Source: Paraburkholderia kirstenboschensis (GTDB lineage Bacteria; Pseudomonadota; Gammaproteobacteria; Burkholderiales; Burkholderiaceae). From it: a DNA stretch of 64,000 nucleotides. Location of the stretch: the NCBI RefSeq assembly GCF_904848585.1, contig NZ_CAJHCR010000009.1, positions 186,001 to 250,000 on the forward strand, given 5' to 3'. The notes beneath the pieces were generated by a model. It was given only the letters and a program-made list of their open reading frames with translations. It was not told where the DNA came from and made no database searches. The translations under genes were made by a program, and so were the position numbers. Of the stretch, positions 46,621 to 56,604 are shown one piece after another (within the stretch, counting starts at the first letter, position 1; each line of letters begins with the position of its first letter).

Positions 46621-47010
46621 TTTTTGGGCTGGTTTTCGTCCGGTTTCGCCTCGTTTTTGGCTTGGGTTTTGGTCCGGCCCCAGCGCTCTAGCACTCGGCG
46701 GCGATAAATCCGCCCCTGACAGGAGCTAGCCCGTACCGACCTCGACAGTCGGTCCGGGCAGTAACCCCCTTCTCCACGTCGCCGCCGCGCGGCGCCCCGG
46801 CCCGGCACCTCCACGATGCCCGCAGGCAAGCAATTTGCTTCCGCCTGTTGCCTCGCCATCTCACGCTCACCCGACCGGTCGGCATCCACAACGCGGCCGC
46901 AGTCCAAAGGAACTTGTGCGACGAAAGCCGTGTCGGTTAAGGTCGATCAAACCGCCAGACCGGCCGATGCACCGCACGCCATCGGCGCCCGCAGCCCCGT
47001 CTTACACCCT
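46621..47010. other. Intergenic stretch before the MscS gene
   Basis: These 390 bases separate the activator and channel genes. An open frame runs through the right half in phase with the channel, but it lacks a signal peptide and coding character. I see no clear promoter or terminator. Confidence 0.5.
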
Positions 47011-49686
47011 ATGCGCAAATTACTACACGCCTGCTTCCTCGTTTTCCTCCTTCTCGGCGCCCCGGCCGTTTTCGCGGCGGTGACCCCGGCCACTGCCGCC
47101 TCGGGCCCTTCCGTCAGCCTGACCCCCGAACAGGCGCGCCAAGCGCTCTCAGTCCTCAACGATCCCAAACGCCGCGCCCAGGTGGCGGACACTTTGCAGG
47201 CCATTGCCGCAGCCGGCGCGCTGAGCACCCCGGCCTCCGCCGCGACGGCCGCCTCGGCGCCGGCTACTGCAAGCGGCGCCGCAGCTCTCGTGCCGAACGC
47301 GTTTAAATCCAACGGACTCGCGTCGCAACTGGCTCGTCAGGGCGCGCACTGGGCCGTCCACCTCGGCACGTCGCTGCGCAACTCGATTACGGCGCTCCTC
47401 GACGTCGCTTCGGTGCGCGCGTGGTGGAACTGGCAGTCGACAAATCCGCACGCGCGCTCCGTTCTCGCGCACGTCGCGTGGTCGCTGCTGGCCGCACTGC
47501 TGCCCGCGCTCGTGCTCGAATGGCTCGCGCGTCGCCTGTTGCGCCGCGCGTATTTCGCGCTCGCCGCGCGCCGCGAACGTGGCGATGCCGCAGACGCACC
47601 GCGCACCGACTTGCCGGTCGACGTCGAACCGCAGCCCTCCGACGCTCCGAACGCCGCGCCGCCGCTGCCCGCCCCGCCGGTGGCCGAGGTACGGGCCGAG
47701 GCGCAGGCGAGAGCGCAGGCAAGCGCGACACCGGCAACCGGCCAGCCCGCCGTCACGCCCGCGCCATCAGCCACGGCCGCGAGCGGCAAAGCCACTGAAG
47801 CCAAGGGCAAGCAGAACGCCACGCATCACTGGACGCTCCTGCAGCGCCTGCCGCGCGCGCTGTTGATTACGGTTCTGCGCCTGCTGCCGCTCGCGGTATT
47901 CATCGGCGCGGCGAGCGCGCTCATGTCGATCTTCACCAACGACGGCACGCCGCAAGACCGCGCGCTCGATTCGCTCGTCGATATCTACGTGCTGTGCCGC
48001 GTTATCGTGATCCTCAGCGGCTTTTTCCTGCAGCCCACGGCGCCGCGTCTGCGCCTGTTGCGGATGAGCGATGCATGGGCCGCTTTCGTACACCGCTGGG
48101 TGATACGGATTGTCAGCGTCGTAGGCGTGGGCTCCGCGATTGCGGAAATCGCGCACTCGCTCGGCCTGAGCGACGCGGCGCATCTCGCGTTGATGAAGGT
48201 CGTGGCGCTTGCTGGCCACCTGATGATCTCGATCCTGATTCTGCAATGCGCGAAACCGGTCGGCGAACTCATCCGCCAGCGCATGGCCGCGCGCAAGTCG
48301 CTCGAAATGGTCGGCAATGCACTCGCGGATGCATGGGCGTGGCTCTCGGCCTTCGTCGTGATGGCGCTATGGTTCATCTGGGCGCTCGACGTGCAGAACG
48401 GCTATCACGCGCTGCTGCATCTCGGCGGCATGTCGCTCGCCGTGCTGGTGGGCGCGCGGGTGGCCGCGATCGTCGTCTTCGGCGGGCTCGCGCGGCTCTT
48501 CAGCGGACAGGAGGACACCGCCGGCAAGTCGCTCGTGCATCAGCATGCGTACCGCTATTACCCGCTGCTGCGGCGTGTGATCTCGTGGATCATCGGCATC
48601 GTCACCGCGCTCGCGTTGCTCCAGGTGTGGGGCGTCGATGTGGGCGAGCTGTTCCGCGCTGGCAGCGTCGGCCACCGCCTTGCGTCGGCCATCGTGACGA
48701 TCGGCGTCGCGGCGGTGATCGCGCTCATCGTGTGGGAAAGCGTAAATGTGTCGGTCGAGCACCGGCTGGATCGCTGGACCACGAGCGGCGACCTCGTGCG
48801 AGCCGCGCGTTTGCGCACGCTGCTGCCCATGCTGCGCACCGCGCTTTTCTGCGTGATCGCACTGGTGGTCGTACTCACGGGCCTGAGCGAACTCGGCGTG
48901 AACATCGGGCCGCTTCTTGCAGGCGCCAGTATCTTCGGCGTGGCGCTCGGCTTCGGCTCGCAGAAGCTCGTGCAGGATTTCATCACAGGCATCTTCCTGC
49001 TGATGGAAAACGCGATGCAGGTCGGCGACTGGGTGACGCTCGCGGGCGTGTCCGGCACCGTCGAGTATCTGTCGATCCGCACAGTGCGGCTACGCGGCAG
49101 CGACGGTTCGCTTTTCACCGTGCCGTTCAGTTCGGTATCGACGGTGAACAATACGAATCGCGGCATCGGCAATGCGGCCGTTCGCGTGAACATCGTATTC
49201 GGCCAGGACGTGGATCTCGCGATCGGCACGCTCAAGGAAATCGGCGCCGCACTGCGCGAAGACGAGAAGTTCAAGGACGGCATTCTGTCCGACTTCAGCT
49301 TCTGGGGCGTGGATGCGGTGGACGGCTCAGCCGTTACGCTGGCCGGACAGATGCAGTGCCGCGATTCCGCGCGCTGGGGCGTGCAGCGCGAATTCAACCG
49401 GCGCATTCTCGACCAGTTCCGCGAGCGCGGCATCGAGATCGCGAACCCGCAGCGCAATCTGCTGACGTGGGACCCGGACAGCGTTGCGCCCCGCGTCGAA
49501 GCGGGCGAGCCTCCGAAACAGGCGCCTGAGCAAACGCCTTCGAGCGGCCCGTCCGCCGACGGTGCATCGCCCGACGGCGCTTCGAAGGGCGATGCACCGG
49601 TGGAAGATCAGATTCCTGTCGACTCGAAGCCCGCGGGCGGCCCCGGCACACCGGCGAATCCGGGATCGACGTCGCCTCACGAATAA
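47011..49686 (+). CDS. Large MscS-family mechanosensitive channel
   Basis: The 891-residue protein has a signal peptide (MRKLLHACFLVFLLLGAPAVFA), an Ala-rich periplasmic stretch, several membrane helices and Ala/Pro-rich loops. The MscS core lies at the C-terminus: pore helix GPLLAGASIFGVALGFGSQKLVQDF and beta domain MQVGDWVTLAGVSGTVEYLS..R. Proteins of this size are MscK/YbiO-like channels that release solutes on osmotic downshock. I use ATG 47011 because it alone starts with a signal peptide. The last 70 residues are Pro/Gly/Ser-rich. Confidence 0.87.
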   Translation: MRKLLHACFLVFLLLGAPAVFAAVTPATAASGPSVSLTPEQARQALSVLNDPKRRAQVADTLQAIAAAGALSTPASAATAASAPATASGAAALVPNAFKSNGLASQLARQGAHWAVHLGTSLRNSITALLDVASVRAWWNWQSTNPHARSVLAHVAWSLLAALLPALVLEWLARRLLRRAYFALAARRERGDAADAPRTDLPVDVEPQPSDAPNAAPPLPAPPVAEVRAEAQARAQASATPATGQPAVTPAPSATAASGKATEAKGKQNATHHWTLLQRLPRALLITVLRLLPLAVFIGAASALMSIFTNDGTPQDRALDSLVDIYVLCRVIVILSGFFLQPTAPRLRLLRMSDAWAAFVHRWVIRIVSVVGVGSAIAEIAHSLGLSDAAHLALMKVVALAGHLMISILILQCAKPVGELIRQRMAARKSLEMVGNALADAWAWLSAFVVMALWFIWALDVQNGYHALLHLGGMSLAVLVGARVAAIVVFGGLARLFSGQEDTAGKSLVHQHAYRYYPLLRRVISWIIGIVTALALLQVWGVDVGELFRAGSVGHRLASAIVTIGVAAVIALIVWESVNVSVEHRLDRWTTSGDLVRAARLRTLLPMLRTALFCVIALVVVLTGLSELGVNIGPLLAGASIFGVALGFGSQKLVQDFITGIFLLMENAMQVGDWVTLAGVSGTVEYLSIRTVRLRGSDGSLFTVPFSSVSTVNNTNRGIGNAAVRVNIVFGQDVDLAIGTLKEIGAALREDEKFKDGILSDFSFWGVDAVDGSAVTLAGQMQCRDSARWGVQREFNRRILDQFRERGIEIANPQRNLLTWDPDSVAPRVEAGEPPKQAPEQTPSSGPSADGASPDGASKGDAPVEDQIPVDSKPAGGPGTPANPGSTSPHE

Positions 49687-49712
49687 GGCATGGGCTGAGC
49701 GCGTCGATTGAA

Positions 49713-51977
49713 TTACCGGACCTGCCACCACCGAGGCAACAGGCGGCGCACCTCTGGCCGCCTGTACCGGTCGTCGATCAGATGCACGACGCCCTCGTCG
49801 AGTTCGGTGCGAATCACGCGCCCCGCCGCCTGCACCACCTTTTGCAAACCGGGGTACAGGTACATGTATTCGTAGCCGTTGCCGAAACGCGCGTCCATCG
49901 TGCGCCGCATCTGTTCGTTGACTTCGTTCATTTGCGGCAGGCCCAACGTCGCGATGAAAGCGCCGATCAGCTGCTGCCCGACCAGATCGACACCTTCCGA
50001 AAACGCGCCGCCAAGCACCGCAAAGCCGATGCCCCGGTTCGCGCTACGAAACCGCGCGAGGAACGCGTCGCGGGCCGCTTCGTCCATGCCCGGTTCCTGC
50101 GCCCAGACCGGCAGTCCGGGATGACGCTCGCGCATCAGCGCGACCACCTGCTGCAGGTAATCGAAACTGCTCAGGAACCCCAGGTAATTGCCGGGCTGCG
50201 CGGTGTACTGCTTTGCGATCAGATCGACGATGGGCTCGAGCGAACGTTCGCGATCGCGCCAGCGCGTCGACACGTTCCCGGCTACACGCACCTGCAACTG
50301 CTCCGCGCGAAACGGCCCTTCGACGTCGAGCCATTGCGTCTCCTGCGCAAGACCCAACGTATCGCGGTAAAAATGATGCGGACTAAGCGTGCCCGAAAAC
50401 ATGACGGTCGTGCGCGCCGCCGCATAACGCGGCGCGAGAAACGGAGCGGGAATCACATTGCGCACGCATAGCGTGCAACTGGTCTTGTCGCGTGGCGCGT
50501 GGCGGTCGGTTGTCAGCGTGATGTCGAAAATCGAATGCTCGCCGAACTGCTCCGCGAGCGCGACGAAATGCATCGCGTCGAAGAAAAAGCGCAGCGACGC
50601 TTCGTCGATCGAGAGCGGCGCTTCCGCCAGCTGATCCGTCACCGCGCCAATCAGATTTTGCGCCGCCGAGAGCAGCTTGCCGGGCACGTCCGCATAGACC
50701 TGATACGACGCGGTTTGCGCGCGCTTGACCGCATTCCATTCGCGCTGCAACCGTTCGAGCGGCTTTCGCAAGCTGGGCGGCGCCGTCTTGCGCGCGAGCC
50801 GCAACGCCGCCTGATCGAGCGACGCCGTGTACATGCGGCGCGCACGGTCGAGCAGGTTATGCGCTTCGTCCACCAGTACGCCGATGCGCCACTGGTTGAT
50901 CTGCGTGAGCGCGTAGAGCATTGCGCTGCTGTCGTAGTAGTAGTTGTAGTCGCCCACCACGACGTCGGCCCAGCGCGCAAGTTCCTGGCCCAGATAATAC
51001 GGGCACACGTCATGCGCGAGCGCCGCTTCGCGCACCGCGGCGCGATCGAGCCTCTGGCCCGCGAGCGCCGTGCTTCGTGCCGCGTCGAGCCGGTCATAGA
51101 AGCCGCGCGCGAGCGGACACGACTCGCCGTTGCACGCTTTGTCGGGATGCTCACAGGCTTTGTCGCGTGCCACCAGTTCAAGCGTTCTCAACGGTAAAGA
51201 CCCTGCGCTCCGGCGAAGCGTTTCGATCGCGTCGAGCGCGAGCGCACGGCCAGGCGTTTTCGCGGTCAGAAAAAACACGCGATCGATCTGCTCCGCCGCG
51301 CACGCCTTCAATAACGGAAAGATCGTGGCGACTGTCTTACCGATGCCGGTTGGCGCCTGCGCCATCAGCGCCTTACCGTCGCGCGCCGCACGGTAGACCG
51401 ACACCGCCAGCTCGCGCTGCCCGCAGCGAAACTGCGCATGCGGAAACTGCAACGCGTTCAGCGCGGCGTTGCGCGCGAAACGGTGCGCCTCCTCCTGCAC
51501 GGACCAATCCAGAAACCGCTCGCATTGGTCGACAAAAAAGATCTCCAGCTCGCGCGCGGTATGCGTTTGCGTGAGCAACGTCTCCTTCTGACTGCCGATG
51601 TCGAAGTAAACCAGCGCGACGGTCAACTCGTCGAATCCACGTGCGCGGCACAACAAGTGTCCATACACCAGCGCCTGCGCCCAATGTAGCGCGCGGTGAT
51701 TGTCAGGCATGCGCTCGAGATCGCCACGATGCGTCTTGACCTCTTCCAGCCGGTGCGCCACCGGATCGTAGCCGTCCGCACGGCCCCGCACGTTGAGATT
51801 GCGATGCGTACCGGTCAGCGTGATTTCGGTTTCGTAGCCGCTTGTACGGCGGCCCGCGACCGTGACGTGGCCCGCCATGCCTTCCAGCGAGGTTGGCGCG
51901 GGTGTGAACCGCAGATCGAGGTCGCCGCGTCGCGCGGTGAACTCGCACATGGCTCGCACGGCGACGACGTAGGTCAT
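49713..51977 (-). CDS. XPD/DinG-type helicase with N-terminal PD-(D/E)XK nuclease domain
   Basis: The 754-residue protein starts at an ATG that overlaps the upstream gene by ATGA. Residues about 40-160 look like a Cas4/RecB-type nuclease domain: GRADGYD with D68, then EEVKT with E79 and K81, then AQALVYGHLL. The helicase follows, with Walker A APTGIGKT (208-215), a cysteine cluster (C275, C282, C287 and one near 325) fitting an Fe-S domain, DEAH in VLVDEAHNLLD and C-terminal motifs including QAAGRVIRTELDEG. It probably unwinds damaged or structured DNA with the VRR-NUC partner. Confidence 0.88.
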   Translation of the reverse strand: MTYVVAVRAMCEFTARRGDLDLRFTPAPTSLEGMAGHVTVAGRRTSGYETEITLTGTHRNLNVRGRADGYDPVAHRLEEVKTHRGDLERMPDNHRALHWAQALVYGHLLCRARGFDELTVALVYFDIGSQKETLLTQTHTARELEIFFVDQCERFLDWSVQEEAHRFARNAALNALQFPHAQFRCGQRELAVSVYRAARDGKALMAQAPTGIGKTVATIFPLLKACAAEQIDRVFFLTAKTPGRALALDAIETLRRSAGSLPLRTLELVARDKACEHPDKACNGESCPLARGFYDRLDAARSTALAGQRLDRAAVREAALAHDVCPYYLGQELARWADVVVGDYNYYYDSSAMLYALTQINQWRIGVLVDEAHNLLDRARRMYTASLDQAALRLARKTAPPSLRKPLERLQREWNAVKRAQTASYQVYADVPGKLLSAAQNLIGAVTDQLAEAPLSIDEASLRFFFDAMHFVALAEQFGEHSIFDITLTTDRHAPRDKTSCTLCVRNVIPAPFLAPRYAAARTTVMFSGTLSPHHFYRDTLGLAQETQWLDVEGPFRAEQLQVRVAGNVSTRWRDRERSLEPIVDLIAKQYTAQPGNYLGFLSSFDYLQQVVALMRERHPGLPVWAQEPGMDEAARDAFLARFRSANRGIGFAVLGGAFSEGVDLVGQQLIGAFIATLGLPQMNEVNEQMRRTMDARFGNGYEYMYLYPGLQKVVQAAGRVIRTELDEGVVHLIDDRYRRPEVRRLLPRWWQVR

Positions 51978-53788
51978 GCCGTGCGCTCGGCGGTGAACGT
52001 GGCGTGCGTCAGGGCGCCCGCGGTTGGATCGGCGACTGCATGCTCGAGCGCTTCGTCGGCCCAACGCACGTCGAGCACGCGTACCGGCATGCCGTGCTGC
52101 ACGCAGTAAGCTAGCCAGCGAATCTGGTTGTCCTGCAAGCGGTCGCCGGGCCCTTTCACTTCGATCAGTTCATAACGCCGCTCGGCGGGCCAGAAGCGGA
52201 TCAGATCGGGCAGACCCGAGCGATTGCCGCGAATATCGAGCAGCAAACGCTCGAACCACAATTTCAGATGCGCGGCCGGCAGGCAGTCGAGCGCTGTCGC
52301 GACAAGCTCGGGCGTAAGCAGTCCCCAGAACACAAACGGCGACTGCACGCCGGCCTTGCCATGCAGATGCCGCGCAATCGTCTCGCGATACGCGCCGCTA
52401 TCGAGTTGCGCAAGGCACGCAGCGAACTGTTCGGCTCGACGCGCATGAAAGTCCGGCGCGTGAAGATCGGCGGGACCACGTTGGAACGGATGAAAAAACG
52501 CACCGGGTAGTGCCGCAAATACCGGTTCCCAGCAGAGCAGTCCGAACAGCGAGTTGATCAATGCGTTCTCGACGTAATGCACCGGCGCTGACTCGCAGGT
52601 CAGATGATCGCGCACCACGTATTCAACGGGCTGCGGCGCTTGCGGCCTGGGCAATGTCACGGTGCTGCGTTCAGCCGCTCGTGCAGCGGCCGCCCGCACC
52701 GCCGGCTCACCGAGCTTGCGCCGCAGGCGCGGCAGCATGCGCGCAATGCGCTGCGCCTCCTCCTCGCTTTCGGGCGATGCTGCAACTCGTAACGCTAACG
52801 AAAGCGCTGCGTCGAAACGCTCGGCCCGTTCAAGCACGCGTACGCGCCGATGACGCGCGCCAGGCCATGCGCAAATCTCGTACACGGCGAGCGCCGTGGG
52901 CCACATCTGCCGCCGCTCACCATGCTGGCCGATGCGAAAGAGTAGCTTGGCGCGCCGCATTTCGAGCCACGAGTTGGACGTTTCGACTCTTCGGACCCGA
53001 GCCACGAGCTCATTGAGCGCGGCGCTTTCCACTTCGAGATCAATCAGCGATCCGAACGTTTCTATCGAATCCAATTCTTCACGACATGCGTGCAACGCGA
53101 GATAAACATCGACATCCGCCCGCTGCTGAAACGCGCGCGACGACGGCCCGAAAGCCACCTTCTCGTACTGGAACACGCCGAGATCGGCGAGCACGAATTC
53201 TGACCAGTCCTGTTGCAGATTGCCAAAGAACATCAGACGCAGACGCTCGCACAGCGGCGCAATGTCGACGCGGAACACGCAATCGATTGTTTGACGGTGC
53301 CATGCGGACAACGGGCGCGCGATGCAGCTATCGCTGTCGTTCTCGTCCCGTTCGCGATAGAACGGGCGTAATGCTTCCAGCAGATCGGGCTTGCGCAGAC
53401 TCCGTGCGCCCGGAATCAGCGCGAGCGCCTCCGCGAAGATGTCCAGCAATTCGGGGCGCGTAGTGAGGGCGAACAGATCGTCGAGTGTCAGGTGCGGCGC
53501 GGAATCTAACCAGCCGAGCGCCGTGATGGGCGCGGCGGCTTGCACTGGGCAGCCGATTTCGTCGTAAGCGAGGCGACTTGCGCGAAACAACGCGCCTTTG
53601 CGCATGAGCATCCGCACCAGCAACGCGCGCGACGCCTGCGGCAAGCGCGCGAATGTGCCGAGAAAAGCCTGCTCGCTCGCATCGAGCAGATCGTCGTAGC
53701 GTTGCGCAAGCCAGGCAAGCGCACGCTCGAAATTCAGCAGATAGTAAGGGACACCGGCGAGGGAATCCGGCGGAGCATCGGTTGCCAC
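51974..53788 (-). CDS. VRR-NUC domain protein, FAN1-like nuclease
   Basis: The 604-residue protein ends in a VRR-NUC PD-(D/E)XK domain (NRSGLPDLIRFWP, then YELIEVKGPGDRLQDNQ) and its helical body resembles bacterial FAN1 (KYxxRYDDLLDASEQAFLGTFARLP-type start). FAN1 nucleases unhook interstrand crosslinks. A frame start at TTG 53830 would place the LexA box inside the gene; I therefore use GTG 53788, just downstream of the box, though no ribosome-binding site is clear. It overlaps the helicase gene by four bases, so the two form one repair operon. Confidence 0.85.
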   Translation of the reverse strand: MATDAPPDSLAGVPYYLLNFERALAWLAQRYDDLLDASEQAFLGTFARLPQASRALLVRMLMRKGALFRASRLAYDEIGCPVQAAAPITALGWLDSAPHLTLDDLFALTTRPELLDIFAEALALIPGARSLRKPDLLEALRPFYRERDENDSDSCIARPLSAWHRQTIDCVFRVDIAPLCERLRLMFFGNLQQDWSEFVLADLGVFQYEKVAFGPSSRAFQQRADVDVYLALHACREELDSIETFGSLIDLEVESAALNELVARVRRVETSNSWLEMRRAKLLFRIGQHGERRQMWPTALAVYEICAWPGARHRRVRVLERAERFDAALSLALRVAASPESEEEAQRIARMLPRLRRKLGEPAVRAAAARAAERSTVTLPRPQAPQPVEYVVRDHLTCESAPVHYVENALINSLFGLLCWEPVFAALPGAFFHPFQRGPADLHAPDFHARRAEQFAACLAQLDSGAYRETIARHLHGKAGVQSPFVFWGLLTPELVATALDCLPAAHLKLWFERLLLDIRGNRSGLPDLIRFWPAERRYELIEVKGPGDRLQDNQIRWLAYCVQHGMPVRVLDVRWADEALEHAVADPTAGALTHATFTAERTA

Positions 53789-53802
53789 AGAGTTTGCATG
53801 AC

Positions 53803-53818
53803 CTGTACGTTTATACAG
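53803..53818 (-). promoter_or_regulatory. LexA (SOS) box ahead of the FAN1-helicase operon
   Basis: On the minus strand the site reads CTGTATAAACGTACAG, a full CTGT-N8-ACAG operator with AT-rich centre. It lies 15-30 bases upstream of GTG 53788 where a repressor would block initiation. The operon's repair function supports SOS control. Confidence 0.8.
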
Positions 53819-53845
53819 TAATGATAGCAAACTCCGCTGCCGCGG

Positions 53846-54433
53846 CTACTCACCGGCCAACCACACCACCGTCAGCGACCGCACGCCCTGCGCGCCGCGA
53901 ATCAGCACGCCTTCTATATCCGCGGTCGCGGAAGGTCCCGTGACGAGTGCCGCATAGCGGGCATCGCGAAAATCGTCGCGGCGGTAAACGTCCTGCAAGC
54001 CATCGACGAGTTGCGCCGGATCGAGCAGTACCACGAGATGCTGCACGATATAGCCCAACGCATTGACCACGTACTCGCGTTCGCTGAACCACACCGAGCC
54101 GGTCTCGGCCACACCGAAACGCGCACGCACCACGCCGACGTCGACATCCTGCAACGACGAAGGTTCGGTGTCCGCCGTGAGCAGGCGCGTGCCGGGCACC
54201 TCGGCAGTGGCAGAAGCGATCGACACCGTTGCGCCGAATCGCTCGCGGATCAGACTCGCAACCTCCGACGCCGCGCCTGCTTCGACGCAGGTGCCGCCCA
54301 TAGTTTGCAATGCCGACGTGAAGCGTGCGCGCAAATCGCCGCCGACCGCGCGAAACAACGGCACGTCAGGGCGCGGGCGCGCCGCCGGTTGCGCCTGCCG
54401 CACCTTCGCGATAAAGGCCTCACGCGTTGCCAT
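53846..54433 (-). CDS. lutC: Lactate utilization protein C (LutC)
   Basis: The 195-residue LUD-domain protein works with LutA and LutB in oxidation of L-lactate to pyruvate. The conserved GVVRARFGVAETGSVWF and LVDGLQDVY regions match the family. ATG 54433 follows GGAGGTGG and overlaps the end of lutB by 14 bases. Confidence 0.9.
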   Translation of the reverse strand: MATREAFIAKVRQAQPAARPRPDVPLFRAVGGDLRARFTSALQTMGGTCVEAGAASEVASLIRERFGATVSIASATAEVPGTRLLTADTEPSSLQDVDVGVVRARFGVAETGSVWFSEREYVVNALGYIVQHLVVLLDPAQLVDGLQDVYRRDDFRDARYAALVTGPSATADIEGVLIRGAQGVRSLTVVWLAGE

Positions 54434-55811
54434 CGCCACCTCCACGGTTTTGCTTGTACCACGCATGGAAGGTCTGCTTCGGCGCCTCGGGCAACTCGCG
54501 TTGTCTGCCCCAGATATTCAGCGGGTTATAGAGTACGAAGTTCGGCAGCCGCCGCAACGCGCCGCTCATCGACGCTACCGTTGCGCGATACAGCGTCGGG
54601 CTCGCGAGCAGCCGCCCTGCCATTTTCAATACTTCCTGCTTCACGAACGGCACTTCGTGGCGCTCGGCAATCACCGAGCGCCATTTGTAGATCTGCTCGT
54701 GAATATTGATCTTCACCGGACACACGTTCGTGCAACTGCCGTTGAGCGTGGACGCGAACGGCAGCGCGCTATAACGCTTCAAGTCGAAGGTTGGGTTAAT
54801 GATCGCGCCGATCGGCCCCGAGTAAGTGCCGCCATACGACAGCCCGCCGCTGCGCCGATACACGGGACACGTGTTCATGCAGGCGCCGCAGCGGATGCAT
54901 TTGAGCGAGTACCAGAAGTCTTCCATCGCAAGCCGTTCCGAGCGGCCATGATCGACGAGGATGAAATGCATCTCCGTGCCCGGACGCGGCGCGCGAAAAT
55001 GCGATGTGTATTGCGTGATCGGCGAACCGAGCGCACTTCGCGAGAGCATGCGAATAAATACGCCGAGATCCGAGACCTTTGGAATCAGCTTCTCGATACC
55101 GATCGATGCGATATGCAGCGGCGGCACATTTGCCGAAAGATCGGCGTTGCCTTCGTTCGTGCAAACCACGACCGTGCCCGTTTCCGCGACAGCGAAATTG
55201 CAGCCGGTCATGCCGGCCGTTTTCTCGCGTACGAAATACGGCCGCGTATTCATGCGCTGACTTTCCGCGAGGTAATGAATGTCGCTATTGTGCGGATCGG
55301 TGCCGATGGTTCGGCCGAACAGTTCGGCGACATCGGCGCGCAGCTTGTGGACCGCCGGCACCACCATGTGACTCGGGTCCTGATGATCGAGCTGCTGAAT
55401 GCGCTCGCCCAGATCCGTTTCCATCACCGTGATGCCGCGCGGTTCGAGGTACTCGCGCATCTTGCATTCGTCGGTGAGCATCGACTTGCTTTTGACGAGC
55501 GTGGTCATGCCGCGCTCGGACATGATCTTGTGCACGAGCGCGTTGTGCTCTTCCGCCGTCGCTGCCCAGTGGACTACGACACCGTTCGCCTCTGCCGCGG
55601 CCGCGAACTGTTCGAGATACTCGGACAATTGCGACAGCGTATGTTCCTTGATACCAGATGCCAGTTCGCGCAGCGTCTCCCACTCGGCAATGCCGTGCGC
55701 CTGTGCGTCGCGTTTCTCGCGCAAATCCCACAGACGCTTGTCGTGAAACGCCACATGCTCCGTCTTTTTGATGAACTCGCCTGCTGCTTTCGCGTGGTCG
55801 ATCCGGCTCAT
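54420..55811 (-). CDS. lutB: Lactate utilization iron-sulfur protein B (LutB)
   Basis: The 463-residue protein has an N-terminal LUD domain and a C-terminal ferredoxin-like domain with two cysteine sets, CIRCGACMNTCPVYR and CTNVCPVKI, each expected to bind a 4Fe-4S cluster. It passes electrons within the LutABC lactate oxidase system. The start at ATG 55811 overlaps the lutA stop by ATGA. Confidence 0.95.
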   Translation of the reverse strand: MSRIDHAKAAGEFIKKTEHVAFHDKRLWDLREKRDAQAHGIAEWETLRELASGIKEHTLSQLSEYLEQFAAAAEANGVVVHWAATAEEHNALVHKIMSERGMTTLVKSKSMLTDECKMREYLEPRGITVMETDLGERIQQLDHQDPSHMVVPAVHKLRADVAELFGRTIGTDPHNSDIHYLAESQRMNTRPYFVREKTAGMTGCNFAVAETGTVVVCTNEGNADLSANVPPLHIASIGIEKLIPKVSDLGVFIRMLSRSALGSPITQYTSHFRAPRPGTEMHFILVDHGRSERLAMEDFWYSLKCIRCGACMNTCPVYRRSGGLSYGGTYSGPIGAIINPTFDLKRYSALPFASTLNGSCTNVCPVKINIHEQIYKWRSVIAERHEVPFVKQEVLKMAGRLLASPTLYRATVASMSGALRRLPNFVLYNPLNIWGRQRELPEAPKQTFHAWYKQNRGGGDGNA

Positions 55812-56551
55812 GCGCGCGCCCCGTTCAACACTTGTGCAATATGAATGAAGCGTGCGTCGGCCTTCATGCGTTCCGCGCAGCCTTGCTGATGCATCAGGCA
55901 CGACATGTCGCCCGACACAATGTATTGCGCGCCCGCATTCAGATGATCGCGGACCTTGTCCTGCCCCATGCGCACCGACACCGGCTCTTCGGTCACCGAG
56001 AACGTGCCGCCGAAACCGCAGCATTCGTCGGGTCGCGACGGCTTGACGAACTCGATGCCCTTCACGCCTTCAAGCAACGCGCGCGGTTTCGAAAACGGCT
56101 GGCCGGCCACTTCCGATACCGACGCCTCCTTCAAATGCCGCAACGCGCTGCAACTATTGTGCAGGCCGACGCGATACGGAAACTCGGCCCAAGGAAATTC
56201 GCGCGCACCGACCACGTCGTGCAGAAACTCGACGAGCTCATAGGCGCTCGCCCGCACCTTTTTGACTTCGTCGGTCTGATCGATGGCGGTGAGATGCTCG
56301 CGCACGTGGTGAATGCAGCTCGCCGAAGGTCCGACGATGTAGTCGTAGCCCGCAAAGTTGCGCGCGAACACCCGCTCCGCGCCGGCCGCTTCTGCATGCG
56401 CGCCGCTGTTGCCCATGGGCTGGCCACAGCACGTCTGCTCCTGCGGGTAATCGACCTGGATGCCGAAGCGTTCCAGCAATTCGAGCGTGGCGATGCCGAC
56501 CTCGGGATAAAACGCGTCGATGAAGCAAGGGATAAAGAGGGCGACTTTCAT
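55808..56551 (-). CDS. lutA: Lactate utilization protein A (LutA)
   Basis: The 247-residue protein has two CCG domains (TCCGQPMGNSG and ECCGFGGTFS), as in the GlpC/GlcF/heterodisulfide-reductase group. It is the first gene of lutABC. Upstream lie a consensus sigma-70 promoter and two GntR-type operators, so induction by lactate through a FadR/LldR-type repressor is expected. Confidence 0.95.
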   Translation of the reverse strand: MKVALFIPCFIDAFYPEVGIATLELLERFGIQVDYPQEQTCCGQPMGNSGAHAEAAGAERVFARNFAGYDYIVGPSASCIHHVREHLTAIDQTDEVKKVRASAYELVEFLHDVVGAREFPWAEFPYRVGLHNSCSALRHLKEASVSEVAGQPFSKPRALLEGVKGIEFVKPSRPDECCGFGGTFSVTEEPVSVRMGQDKVRDHLNAGAQYIVSGDMSCLMHQQGCAERMKADARFIHIAQVLNGARA

Positions 56552-56604
56552 AAGCTCATTGCAGGGAATGGGGCAAGCGGGAACGGGGCGCGCAAAAAAC
56601 GCCG

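Noticed and set aside
46816..47010. Upstream extension of the MscS gene
   Set aside because: The extension has no membrane or signal features, while ATG 47011 begins a standard signal peptide.
53789..53830. TTG start of the FAN1-like gene at 53830
   Set aside because: It would place the LexA box inside the coding region; GTG 53788 fits better with the operator.
54063..55844. 593-residue open frame on the plus strand
   Set aside because: Antisense of lutB and lutC; composition is not protein-like.
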